DNA of 40,005 nucleotides from an uncultured Verrucomicrobia subdivision 3 bacterium (GTDB lineage Bacteria; Verrucomicrobiota; Verrucomicrobiia; Limisphaerales; UBA11358): NCBI GenBank assembly GCA_903870815.1, contig CAIQEI010000081.1, positions 1 to 40,005 of the forward strand, read 5' to 3'. Shown piece by piece: positions 27,801 to 35,824 of this stretch (position 1 is its first letter; each line of letters starts with the position of its first letter). The notes under the pieces were generated by a model. It saw only the letters and a program-made list of their open reading frames with translations, ran no database searches and was not told where the DNA came from. The position numbers and the translations under genes were made by a program.

Positions 27801-29099
27801 CAGGGTGAGAGTCGCGCCCTGGCCGCTGGTATCTCCCGCGGCGAATACCGCCAGCGTAAAGGCGGAATTAACATAGGGAGCCAGCCCGGTGAAACTCACC
27901 GTTACCGTGGGGCTGTAACCGGAAGCGGTATAGCCAAAGGCGTAATCTTCCATCAGCGGCGTGGTCGCCGCATCCATGGCGTCGCCGCCGACATCATTGT
28001 AAAACTGCCCGGAATTAACCAGGGTCAGCCCGACCCCGCTCACCAGGTTGCTCGCCGAATTGACCAGCGTGCCCGTCGTGGCGGTGATTGCGTTCCAGAC
28101 ATCGCTCGAAGTCCCCAATACCGCCGCGCCCGTCTGCGCGGCCGCGGAGCCGAAGTCGCCGTCGATCAGAAGTGATATGGGATAAAGGGTCAGGAGGGCG
28201 GGATTACTGGTGACGGCGCCGGTACTGTTGGTCACCACTACCCGGTAGGACAGCGCCCAATTGGCGTTCGCACTGGTGATGGACAGCACGTTGCTGGTCA
28301 CCCCCGAAATGGTGCCCCCGTTAAACAGGTTGGTGTAGGTGCTACCACCGGCCGGCGCCGCCTGCCATTGATATTGCAACGCCGTCCCCGTAGCCGCCGA
28401 CGCCCCCACGCTGAATAATACCGCGTTCCCCGGCAATGTCCCTTGCGAAACCGGCTGGTTCGTGATCGCCGGCCCGGGTGGATAAACCGCCATCAGGCTG
28501 ACGTTGTCAAAGTCCAGGGCGGTCACCGCCGCCGCCCCGGCGGTGTGGAAACCGACGATGATGTCGCCGTTGCCGCCCTCTGTCCCTGTCCCGGTGTAAG
28601 TCACGGTTTCGCCGGTGAAAGAACCTTGGGTGAGAGCCGATCCGCTGATGGAATTTGAGGCGACCGCCCCCAGCGACGAATTATACAAAACCAGTTGGCT
28701 GTTGGGGGCGGCATTGGCCTCCCGGCCAAAATAAGTCGTCAAGGTGTAGGTCACGCCGGCCTGATATTTGACTCCCGTATCCTGATAGACCGTGGCGTTG
28801 TCACCGGCACCGGTGCTGTATACTTGGCAAAAATTTGTGCCATCCAGTCCGGGCGGCGGATATGAGGCAAACCGGTTATCACCGGTAGCGGGGCAGACGA
28901 TGGCGACTACCCCGGCTGACGGCCCTACCCCGCTCCAACTCGTTGGGGTTTCCACCGCATAACTGCCGGTGGTCACGCTTTGGGCCTCGAAGGAATGATT
29001 GGCGATGGCGATCGAATTCGTGGTCTGGGCCATGCCGGTGCCGGCCCCCGCCAGGAGCAGGGTGGCGCATAGTTCGAACATGGTAAGGTGACGGTTCAT
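24828..29099 (-). CDS. Large secreted protein: signal peptide, CBM-like and Ig-like repeats, C-terminal SGNH hydrolase
   Basis: 'IVFVGDSITYGVTL', 'SIMLGANDSAQ', 'YIHPNLAGAIALGKYW'; repeated 'YQWQ...GVTSNVLTL...VVVTNSxGxVTSxPATLTV'; C-terminus ERFYRLEMNY. Confidence 0.85.
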   Translation of the reverse strand: MNRHLTMFELCATLLLAGAGTGMAQTTNSIAIANHSFEAQSVTTGSYAVETPTSWSGVGPSAGVVAIVCPATGDNRFASYPPPGLDGTNFCQVYSTGAGDNATVYQDTGVKYQAGVTYTLTTYFGREANAAPNSQLVLYNSSLGAVASNSISGSALTQGSFTGETVTYTGTGTEGGNGDIIVGFHTAGAAAVTALDFDNVSLMAVYPPGPAITNQPVSQGTLPGNAVLFSVGASAATGTALQYQWQAAPAGGSTYTNLFNGGTISGVTSNVLSITSANANWALSYRVVVTNSTGAVTSNPALLTLYPISLLIDGDFGSAAAQTGAAVLGTSSDVWNAITATTGTLVNSASNLVSGVGLTLVNSGQFYNDVGGDAMDAATTPLMEDYAFGYTASGYSPTVTVSFTGLAPYVNSAFTLAVFAAGDTSGQGATLTLTGATGGNTSSTLGTTAASRQISVGLGIAYQTFTGVLTNGTLSFTATENAGQTFAAVNGFQLQLGPLPDPSILTGPASQTTFPGRTVSFSATAAGTAPFGYQWQTGLAGVYTNLNNGPANGATVSGATSNVLTLANVASNQALNYVVVVTNSVGSVTSAPATLTVVTNGQNFVVNGSFEAVNPSVSSDTYTVNFGTLPDNAVTGWTLGTSAVNNGYDGIAAANGRLSNKAIEDGTNAVFLQGSGYVYQAVVLPAGTYTLQFYAMGRVGADGVNPITVSVGSWSWTATPGNAAQTSPSDWTLYSFNFTVVTAGTYTLQFLGTLPYGVSGDHTTYIDNVSIAGSTVVPPTIFSEPSPGQMVYAGQNAQFTVQATGIPDSSYQWQVGTNGVYVNLTNGGRISGATSATLNLSNANPGDPTNFMVTVSNSGGTTNSTSASLTVLPWPGAGAVRAFVTVINPSFEDSQQAGDTYTTSLGTLDPLTGIPGWQFNSSGGDSYAGIVTENGTLMGSPKYIPQGWQAAFIQGTGQISQPVTFNTAGTYVIRFRACGRSSAGGGAGAETIAVLIDGNNLGTFTPGTTATQWTLYTSNPFNVTAGVHAISFAGTVSYSKSDRTSFIDDVQIVTPAEAIAAVPPTSPVYDIVFVGDSITYGVTLASPATQASAVQGAQSLGQRYNVAVNLSNQGHSGHTTVDWLPSSNPSSDFRLAITAAAALEVNQPGQLVFSIMLGANDSAQSGPNGSPVSPANYEQNLQSIIDQFLANFTNALVFVHYPTWYSPNTQNSSLYGAAGLARLQTYFPEIDLLISNNATLHPGLVFAGDKLAFNNFSNNYLTEMTPESGMQGIFYIHPNLAGAIALGKYWADAIAAPLNFPTNGSYVAWLQSGDLTPGAPGTGFSSTPTNALVSNGLAYGNPNGLVATLSNGASSFNVTADIRNDAALNVVLQSSTNLLNWTPLTWSVAPSQDGVATGFIRYLIQDQSVSAQNERFYRLEMNY

Positions 29100-29101
29100 T
29101 T

Positions 29102-29144
29102 GGTGATGCTGATTATACTAGCATCACCGGCAACTTTTGTTGCC
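29102..29144 (-). promoter_or_regulatory. Back-to-back inverted repeats with a TATAAT in the first loop, just upstream of the SGNH gene
   Basis: GGTGATGCT-gattatact-AGCATCACC then GGCAAC-TTTT-GTTGCC; minus strand has tagTATAATc in the loop, about 12 nt from the ATG. Confidence 0.5.
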
Positions 29145-29239
29145 TGAAAGTTAAGCCTTATCCATCCGCCGCCAAAATGCCGTGGCCAAATAAGCCCGGC
29201 CCGGCCGACGGCTGTCGGGAAACTTCTTCGCAGTTAGCT

Positions 29240-30496
29240 TCAAGTGCTCTTGATGAGCTTGTCCCACAATTCCTCGTTCAACATCGCCTTTTTCAGGAAC
29301 TGGGTGTCGTCGGAAAGGGTCTCGGTCGTCTCGGGTTTGAGCGGCAGCCGGATGGTGAAGAGGTTGCCGCCGCCGTCCGGGCTGACGGCCTCGATGCTGC
29401 CGCCGTGGTGATGGACGATAAAAAAGCAGGCCATCAGGTTGATGCCGTATTCTGAGGACGCGCCACCGGTGAAGGGATCCAACACCACGCGGAGGGCGTC
29501 CGGAGGCAGGGCGGGGCCATTGTCGGCCAGGCGGAGGACCACGCCGGGCCGGCTGCTGCTGCCGCCAGCCTCGGCGGTCAGGGTGATTCGGCTGCCGGCG
29601 GGCAGCATGGCCAGCTCGTCCTTGAACAGCAGCTCCAGCAGCCGGTTGAATTTCGGCAGGTCCACGCGGAGGGCGGGCAGGGCTGCGGGAATCTGGTTTT
29701 CCACGGTGATGCGGCGGGCGGCGAGTTCAGGCTGCAATCCGGCCAGCACTCCGGCCATGGCGGGCTGAAGCTGGATCTCGTCGGCGAAGGGCGCATCAGC
29801 CGGATTGTCCGAGGCGGTGCGGAGGTCGCCGATGAGTTCGGTGATCTTGTTGATCTGGTTCTGGGCGTTCTGGTGGTATTCGTGCCAGAAGCCGGGGTCG
29901 CGCAGGGTTTCGGCGCCGTTCGCCTTTTCCTCGGCCAGCTTCATCGGCGCCAGTTCCAGGAAGGTTTTCACGGCCACCATGGAATTCTTGATGTGGTGGC
30001 TCAGGCCCGCCGCGAGCAGGCCGAGGCTCACGATGCGGTCGGCGATCATCATGTTGCGCAGCACGGACATTTTTTCGCGGAGCAGCTGGTCGCGCTCGGC
30101 GGAGACCATGAAAAATTCCAGGCTTTGCCGGAGGACGAGTTCGAGCTGCGGGGGATCCCACGGCTTGGTGATGAATTTGCTGATGGCGCCGCTGTTGACG
30201 GCGGCGATCATGGCGTCGGTGTCCGAGTAGGCGGTGACGAGGATGCGCAGGATGTGCGGGCGGAACCGGCGCGCCTTCTCCAGCAGCCAGACGCCCTGCT
30301 CGCCGGGCATCCGCTGGTCGGTCAACAGCAGGCCGATGCCGTCGGGCTGCTGCTCGATCAGCTTGTAGCCCTCCTCGGCTTTGGCGGCGGTGAGCACGCG
30401 AAACTCGTCGCCAAAGGCGCGCGTGAAATACTTCAGGGATTTTTCCTCGTCATCCACGTAGAGGATGGCGAATTTTTTGTAGTCGTAGTCGCTCAT
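29240..30496 (-). CDS. Response regulator receiver domain fused to a histidine kinase-like ATPase (PhcR/PhcQ-like)
   Basis: REC 'ILYVDDEEKSLKYF...LLLTDQRMPGEQG...ISKFITKPWDP'; 'LLAAGLSHHIKNSMVAVKTFLEL'; 'LRLADNGPALP'. Confidence 0.85.
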   Translation of the reverse strand: MSDYDYKKFAILYVDDEEKSLKYFTRAFGDEFRVLTAAKAEEGYKLIEQQPDGIGLLLTDQRMPGEQGVWLLEKARRFRPHILRILVTAYSDTDAMIAAVNSGAISKFITKPWDPPQLELVLRQSLEFFMVSAERDQLLREKMSVLRNMMIADRIVSLGLLAAGLSHHIKNSMVAVKTFLELAPMKLAEEKANGAETLRDPGFWHEYHQNAQNQINKITELIGDLRTASDNPADAPFADEIQLQPAMAGVLAGLQPELAARRITVENQIPAALPALRVDLPKFNRLLELLFKDELAMLPAGSRITLTAEAGGSSSRPGVVLRLADNGPALPPDALRVVLDPFTGGASSEYGINLMACFFIVHHHGGSIEAVSPDGGGNLFTIRLPLKPETTETLSDDTQFLKKAMLNEELWDKLIKST

Positions 30497-30505
30497 GTTG
30501 GTCGT

Positions 30506-31867
30506 TTAATTGTTGGCCGCGCTTTTCTCGGCGGAAAATTCCAGCGTGAACTCGCAGTATTTCCCCGCCTCGGTCTTCACGGAAATTTTTCCTTTCGCCT
30601 CGCGCACGATGCGGTAGCAGATGCTCAGGCCCAGGCCCATGCCTTCGCCCACGTCCTTGGTGGTGAAAAAGGGGTCGTAAATCTTGTCCAGATGCGCCGC
30701 GTCGATGCCCGGGCCGTTGTCGCGCACGGTCAGGATGCAGACGCCGTTTTCCGTGCGGCTGGTGATGCGGATGGTGGGCTTCTCGCCGGTGAAGGTCTTG
30801 GTCTTCAGCGCGTCGAGCGAGTTTTGCAGCAGGTTGGTGAGGACGTGGATGAGCTTGTTTTTGTTCGCCCAGACGACCTGTTTGGCGGGCACTTCCGTTT
30901 CAAACACCACCTGGTCTTTGCATTCGTTGTTCAGGAAGCGCAGCGCGGCGGTCACCACTTCGCCCACGATCACCTGGCCGCGCTCCTCGGTGTCCGGATG
31001 CGTGAACATCCGCAGGTCGGACACGATGGTCTTCACGCGGTTCACGCCCTCCTCGACATCTTTGAGCACGTCCGCGTATTCCTCCCGCTGCTCGGGCGCG
31101 AGGTATTTCTCCTTTTTGCGCAGCGTGAACAGGCCGGTGGCAGCGAAGTTGAGGGGGTTGTTGATCTCGTGGATCATGCCCGCGCTCATGCGGCCGAGCG
31201 AGGCGAGTTTTTCGGAATGGACGAGCTGCGCCTCGTTCTCCTTGAGCTGTGTGAGGCTGGCTTCGAGTGCTTTGCGGCTCTTGTCCAGTTCGCTCTGGAA
31301 GACGAATTCCTGCACCCGGACCTGGCTGTGAAAATAGGTGCCGGCGATGATGGCGATGCTCGATGACACCAGGAAAAACAGGTTGCTCACGAAGATGGGC
31401 GCGTTGGCCCCCGCCGCCGTCGGCAGGCTGGCGCACAGGTAGAGCGCCAGCACCAGCAGGACCGAGATGACGCTTTGCGCGAACGTCCAGTCCAGGATCA
31501 CCGCCAGAAACATCAGCACGAGGGTCAGGCCCGCGTAATAGTTCGAGGCGGCGCCGGTGGTGGCGTAAATCATCCACGCGATGGTGGCCGTGGGCAGGAA
31601 CAACAGCACGATGCCCTGAAAACGGAAATATTTCCGGCCGAGGCTGGTTCCCAGCAGCGGATACAGCAGCGCCATCAGGGTCGAGCACAGCAGCCGCAGC
31701 CGCAAAAACGACCAGGCCTGGTCATGGTTGAAGACGTGGAAATCCAAGCCGCCAAAGAGCGGCACCAGCACCATGCCTAGCAGGCAGCCCAGCCGGGTCT
31801 TGCGGATGGTCATCTCCCGCTCATGTTCCTGGTAAGCGGCGCGAAATTCCTGGGGGATGGGTTGCAT
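30506..31867 (-). CDS. Multi-pass membrane sensor histidine kinase (PhcS-like position)
   Basis: About six hydrophobic segments, H-box 'SAGMIHEINNPLNFAATGL', N-box 'LTNLLQNSLDAL', 'VRDNGPGI', 'FFTTKDVGEGMGLGLSI'. Confidence 0.9.
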   Translation of the reverse strand: MQPIPQEFRAAYQEHEREMTIRKTRLGCLLGMVLVPLFGGLDFHVFNHDQAWSFLRLRLLCSTLMALLYPLLGTSLGRKYFRFQGIVLLFLPTATIAWMIYATTGAASNYYAGLTLVLMFLAVILDWTFAQSVISVLLVLALYLCASLPTAAGANAPIFVSNLFFLVSSSIAIIAGTYFHSQVRVQEFVFQSELDKSRKALEASLTQLKENEAQLVHSEKLASLGRMSAGMIHEINNPLNFAATGLFTLRKKEKYLAPEQREEYADVLKDVEEGVNRVKTIVSDLRMFTHPDTEERGQVIVGEVVTAALRFLNNECKDQVVFETEVPAKQVVWANKNKLIHVLTNLLQNSLDALKTKTFTGEKPTIRITSRTENGVCILTVRDNGPGIDAAHLDKIYDPFFTTKDVGEGMGLGLSICYRIVREAKGKISVKTEAGKYCEFTLEFSAEKSAANN

Positions 31868-31868
31868 G

Positions 31869-33377
31869 TCAGTCCGGTTTGCGGATGTGCAGGAACAGGT
31901 TCACGGCGGTTGGTTCCGCAATCACCCGGGTGTGCTCCCGGCACGCATCGGGAACGAGGGCCATGATTTCTTCGGGATCCCGGTAGATCAACTGCCAGTC
32001 CAGAATGAACTCGATGAAATGGCGGAACGGTTTCGTGTCATTCATGTTCGCGATCAGCATCAGCCCGCCCGGCGCCAGCCATTCATACCACAGTTCCATC
32101 AGGGCGCGGCTCGTTTCCGGAGCCAGATAATCGAACAGTCCGGCGCAATAGATCAGGTCGAATTTTTTAGTCGGACCGGTGGCGTGCTGCTGCGTGCGCT
32201 TCAGCAGTTGATACACGGAGATTTGACTCGTGCGGATCGTCGTGTGCCGTCCGTGTTTGCGTTTGGTCTCGACCAGCCGCTGGCTGGCATGGGTCAGGGT
32301 TTCCTCGTTAAAATCGATCAGCGTGAATTCCGCGCGGTTGCACAAATGGGTCTTTGCCAGAAAATCCTGGACCTCCCACGCCGGTCCGCAGCCGACGTTC
32401 AAAATGTGCGCCGTGCCTTCGCCGCGCGCAATACGGGCGGTTTCGCGAAGGATGTTTTCCCCCAGATGCGTGATCCGGTTTCGGACGGACCGGGCCGGCC
32501 ACTGGCTCACCAGCAGCAAGTGGATCAGCTTCTCGTAAAGCGACCGCCCTTCCGGCTGGTTCCGGTGGATCATATTCATCATCTCATAGTCGCCGGCGTG
32601 GCCGAGCGGCTTGTGATAGGTGCGGTGGGCGAAGGGCGAGCCGAGAAATAATTTGTGCCAGTGCCGCCGGACAAATTCCTGATGCGCCCCCAGTGCTTCG
32701 CGCGGCAGCTCATAGAGCATCTCCTCAAACCGCTCGTGCTGGTGGTTGAAGGCTTCGATGATTTTCGGGGCGACCGAATCCAGGATGGCCTGCTCCTGAG
32801 CGGCCAGCTCTGGGCTGTCCTTGAGCCCGAATTCCAGGCTTTCCAGCCAGTGCCGCACGCCGGTCAGGTAGGACTGCACATCCGCGACCAGCACCTTGAA
32901 CTCCGGTGCGAGACGGTATTCTTTCTGCCACGACTGAAAAAAAACCTCGTAGGCGTCTTGGCGATCAGTCGTGGTTTCCGTGGGCGGGAGAAAAAATGCC
33001 GTTTCCGATCCCAGGTCATCCAGCTTGGCTTCGCACAACAGCGATTCGCCGGTATGCAGCATCTGACTGATGACGGCGCGTCCGAAATAGACGACCCGCG
33101 TATCCGCCGTGATTTTGAAATGGCTCAGAACTTCCGAAGTCCGCCAGGTGGCGGCGAGATTGACCGCCTCGAAGGTTGCGACATGGCGGGTCAGGTGCGT
33201 CAGCCGCGCGGAAAACTCCGCCCCGTCCGCCGTCTGGAAGGTGACTTCGTTTTGCCCGGCACCCGGCTCCGGAACGACCGGACGTGTTCCTGGCGTGCGC
33301 CTGGCCGGCGGGCGCAAAACGCCGCCGGGTCCGTTCTTTTTGACGACAGGAATCATCATACGGCCAGAATGAAACAT
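31869..33377 (-). CDS. SAM-dependent methyltransferase of the PhcB / 'extracellular factor 3-hydroxypalmitate methyl ester biosynthesis' type with a PilZ-like N-terminal region
   Basis: 'AHILNVGCGPAWEVQDFLAKT', 'FDLIYCAGLFDYLAPETSRALMELWYEWLAPGGLMLIANMNDTKPFRHFIEFILDWQLIYRDPEEI'; stop separated from the kinase ATG by 1 nt. Confidence 0.75.
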   Translation of the reverse strand: MFHSGRMMIPVVKKNGPGGVLRPPARRTPGTRPVVPEPGAGQNEVTFQTADGAEFSARLTHLTRHVATFEAVNLAATWRTSEVLSHFKITADTRVVYFGRAVISQMLHTGESLLCEAKLDDLGSETAFFLPPTETTTDRQDAYEVFFQSWQKEYRLAPEFKVLVADVQSYLTGVRHWLESLEFGLKDSPELAAQEQAILDSVAPKIIEAFNHQHERFEEMLYELPREALGAHQEFVRRHWHKLFLGSPFAHRTYHKPLGHAGDYEMMNMIHRNQPEGRSLYEKLIHLLLVSQWPARSVRNRITHLGENILRETARIARGEGTAHILNVGCGPAWEVQDFLAKTHLCNRAEFTLIDFNEETLTHASQRLVETKRKHGRHTTIRTSQISVYQLLKRTQQHATGPTKKFDLIYCAGLFDYLAPETSRALMELWYEWLAPGGLMLIANMNDTKPFRHFIEFILDWQLIYRDPEEIMALVPDACREHTRVIAEPTAVNLFLHIRKPD

Positions 33378-33436
33378 TTTTCAGGCCAAAACAACGCGAT
33401 TATCGCTGCGCGCGGCCTTGCCCTGGTTCAGCGCGG

Positions 33437-34270
33437 TTAGGGCCCGATCAAGTCATGCTTCCGCAGCATGGACGTGAGCAGGGCGTTGAATTCCACCGGC
33501 TTTTCCAGCATCGGAAAATGGCTGGCCCCGTCCATCATCCGGTATTCGGCCTGTGGCGAGAGGGAGTGGACGTAGTTTTCATAAGCGCTGCTCCACCATG
33601 GCCGCGGCGCATTGATTACCAGGACGGGCCCGTCCACTTTCGACAAAGCCCAGTCGGGCTGATCCGGGCTGAGCAGGGCGAGCATCCCGCCCAGCATGAC
33701 GTGCTGCGGTGTCTTGAGCATTTCCGCCGTAATTTGTTCGCGCAGAGTTTCCGCGCCGGGAAAGGGGAAAAAGGTTCTGATGAATCCCGCCGCGTGTTCG
33801 CGATAATGCGGCGACCCGAACCCGCTCACCAGCGCCAGCCCTTCGGCTGGCGAACCGGGCGGCCGGCACAATAGACCGTCCACCGACACCAATGCGGCAA
33901 TTTTTTCGGGCGCCTTTTGCAGCACACGGCAAAGTACTGCCGCGCCCATGCTGTGGCCGATGACGGTGGCCTTCTCCACCCCTTCCGCGCGCAGCACTGC
34001 GAGGACGGCGTTAGCGAAAAAATCCAGGGAATAAGCGGTCTTCGGTTTGTCGCTCTCGCCGTGACCGGGCAGGTCAATCAGAATGAGCCGCGCATGGTCC
34101 GCCAGCGCCGCGACCAGTTCGCGCCAGAAACCCAGATTACACGCCCAGCCGTGAATAAAGACGAGCGTGTGGCGGCCCCGGCCAGCGGTGACGTAATGCA
34201 CCCGGTCCGTGCCGGCGGAAATAAAATGCGATTGGCCGCCGGACAATGTGGCAAAGGTGGATTCAGTCAT
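33437..34270 (-). CDS. Alpha/beta hydrolase
   Basis: 'TLVFIHGWACNLGFWRELVAAL', 'LIDLPGHGESDKP', nucleophile elbow 'VIGHSMGAAV', 'ASHFPMLEKP'; ATG at 34270 preferred over 34333. Confidence 0.9.
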   Translation of the reverse strand: MTESTFATLSGGQSHFISAGTDRVHYVTAGRGRHTLVFIHGWACNLGFWRELVAALADHARLILIDLPGHGESDKPKTAYSLDFFANAVLAVLRAEGVEKATVIGHSMGAAVLCRVLQKAPEKIAALVSVDGLLCRPPGSPAEGLALVSGFGSPHYREHAAGFIRTFFPFPGAETLREQITAEMLKTPQHVMLGGMLALLSPDQPDWALSKVDGPVLVINAPRPWWSSAYENYVHSLSPQAEYRMMDGASHFPMLEKPVEFNALLTSMLRKHDLIGP

Positions 34271-34371
34271 TTTAAAGGGAATTGTTTTCCAAGCCGCGCG
34301 GCGGATGCTATGCGGCGGCGCGGCCGCCCGCAAACAATTAGTGGGTGTCGGGTTGGCATGATTGTGCGCGG

Positions 34372-35655
34372 TCAGAAATGGATGCCTGCCGACACGAAGA
34401 TGGCTTGGCTGCTGAAGCCGTAGGTGCCGTTGGCGTTTTCTCCGGAAAACCCCCCGGGCTTGGATGAGGGCGTACTGCCGCTCACATTATGATCAAAAGT
34501 GAAACCTAATTGGTAAGCGATGTCAAAGTTGAAGCGCTTACCCTTGAAACCTGTGCCCAGGCTGAAAAAATTCCGGTCCAAGTCGGCGGCCAGCGGCGTG
34601 TAATAGGTGTTCGGCACCGAGTTCTGGTTGAAGACATAGCCGCCGCTCACATGCCAGCCGTTGTCGAAATACCGCGTCACGCCCAGTTCATACATCCAGC
34701 TTGCCTGCCAGTCCAGATTGACCGGTACGTTTTGAGTAAAGGGTCTTCTTACCGGTGGCGGTGCTTGCTCAATGTTGACAGTGCCAAAGCTGCTCCAGTC
34801 CGTGTAGTTGGCATCCACCTCAATATTCCATTTTGGTGTCGGCCGGTAGGAAACGCCAAAGACAGTCGTCAGCGGGAAGGTAAACTGCGCCGACGCATCC
34901 CGCTGTGCGGGTGTGTTGTAGGCCCCAGGAAATAACTGAAAATCCGTGTTGCCTTGAAAATTCATCCGTGCCGAGCTGCGGAAGGTGGCCCCGAAGGATA
35001 GCTCCGTCAGCGGCTGCCAGAGTACTCCCGCGTTGTAACCCACGCTCCATCCGTCCCCGGTGAAATTGAAAAAATTGGCACCTCGCGTTGTAGCAGGGCG
35101 CAGGCCTTGATACATGCTGATTTTTGCGTAATTCACCATAGCGCCTGCTCCCACTGATAGGCTGGGCAGGAGCTTGATCGCCACCACTGGGTTGATGGTG
35201 ACGTATTTCAGCGAGCCGCTGATGGCCACAGAACGGAAACCCGTGTCCTGCGGCCAGTTCATGTTGCCGCCGTAAGGTGCATAAACCCCCAGGCCAAAGC
35301 TGTACGGCGCGCCTTTGGCGGTGTAGGTGTAGAACAACTGCGGCAGGAAGGCGAAATTATCCGAGCTGTAGTAAGTCTGTCCGCTGTTCGGCTTCCCGCC
35401 GGGCGGTTGGTAGGTCGGCTCGAAATAGACGCTGTTCAATCCGCCGCGCAGGTTGCTGCCCGTGAGTTGTGCGATCCCCGCCGGATTGTAGTAGATGGCT
35501 GAGGCGTTGTCCGCCGTGGCGACGAACGCCTCGCCGCGCGCCGTCGCGAACGCATCCTGGTCCGGCAGTCCAAAGCCGTTGGCCGCCGCTCTCCGGGCCA
35601 AAAAGCCCAAAAGTACGACTGCCAGCAGTTTCGATATATTGCTTTGATTCAACAA
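34372..35655 (-). CDS. FadL/OmpP1/TodX family outer-membrane protein
   Basis: 'AANGFGLPDQDAFATARGEAFVATADNASAIYYNPAGIAQLTGSNLRGGL', beta-barrel repeats, C-terminal aromatic 'FVSAGIHF'. Confidence 0.9.
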   Translation of the reverse strand: MLNQSNISKLLAVVLLGFLARRAAANGFGLPDQDAFATARGEAFVATADNASAIYYNPAGIAQLTGSNLRGGLNSVYFEPTYQPPGGKPNSGQTYYSSDNFAFLPQLFYTYTAKGAPYSFGLGVYAPYGGNMNWPQDTGFRSVAISGSLKYVTINPVVAIKLLPSLSVGAGAMVNYAKISMYQGLRPATTRGANFFNFTGDGWSVGYNAGVLWQPLTELSFGATFRSSARMNFQGNTDFQLFPGAYNTPAQRDASAQFTFPLTTVFGVSYRPTPKWNIEVDANYTDWSSFGTVNIEQAPPPVRRPFTQNVPVNLDWQASWMYELGVTRYFDNGWHVSGGYVFNQNSVPNTYYTPLAADLDRNFFSLGTGFKGKRFNFDIAYQLGFTFDHNVSGSTPSSKPGGFSGENANGTYGFSSQAIFVSAGIHF

Positions 35656-35824
35656 GGCGGTGGCGCGTCTAAATGCAAAATATTAATCGTAGTTACTCAC
35701 GCGCGACCTGTCAGGGCAAGCAAATCTCCTGCCGCATTGCCAACTGATGCCAAATAAGACCTGGCCAGTATGTCATTACTTTTTGCTTTACTTTGCCCCG
35801 GCGCTGTATGATAAATGCTCATCT

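Noticed and set aside
29873-31366. 497-aa plus-strand ORF
   Set aside because: Antisense to two kinase genes with clear HATPase/REC motifs
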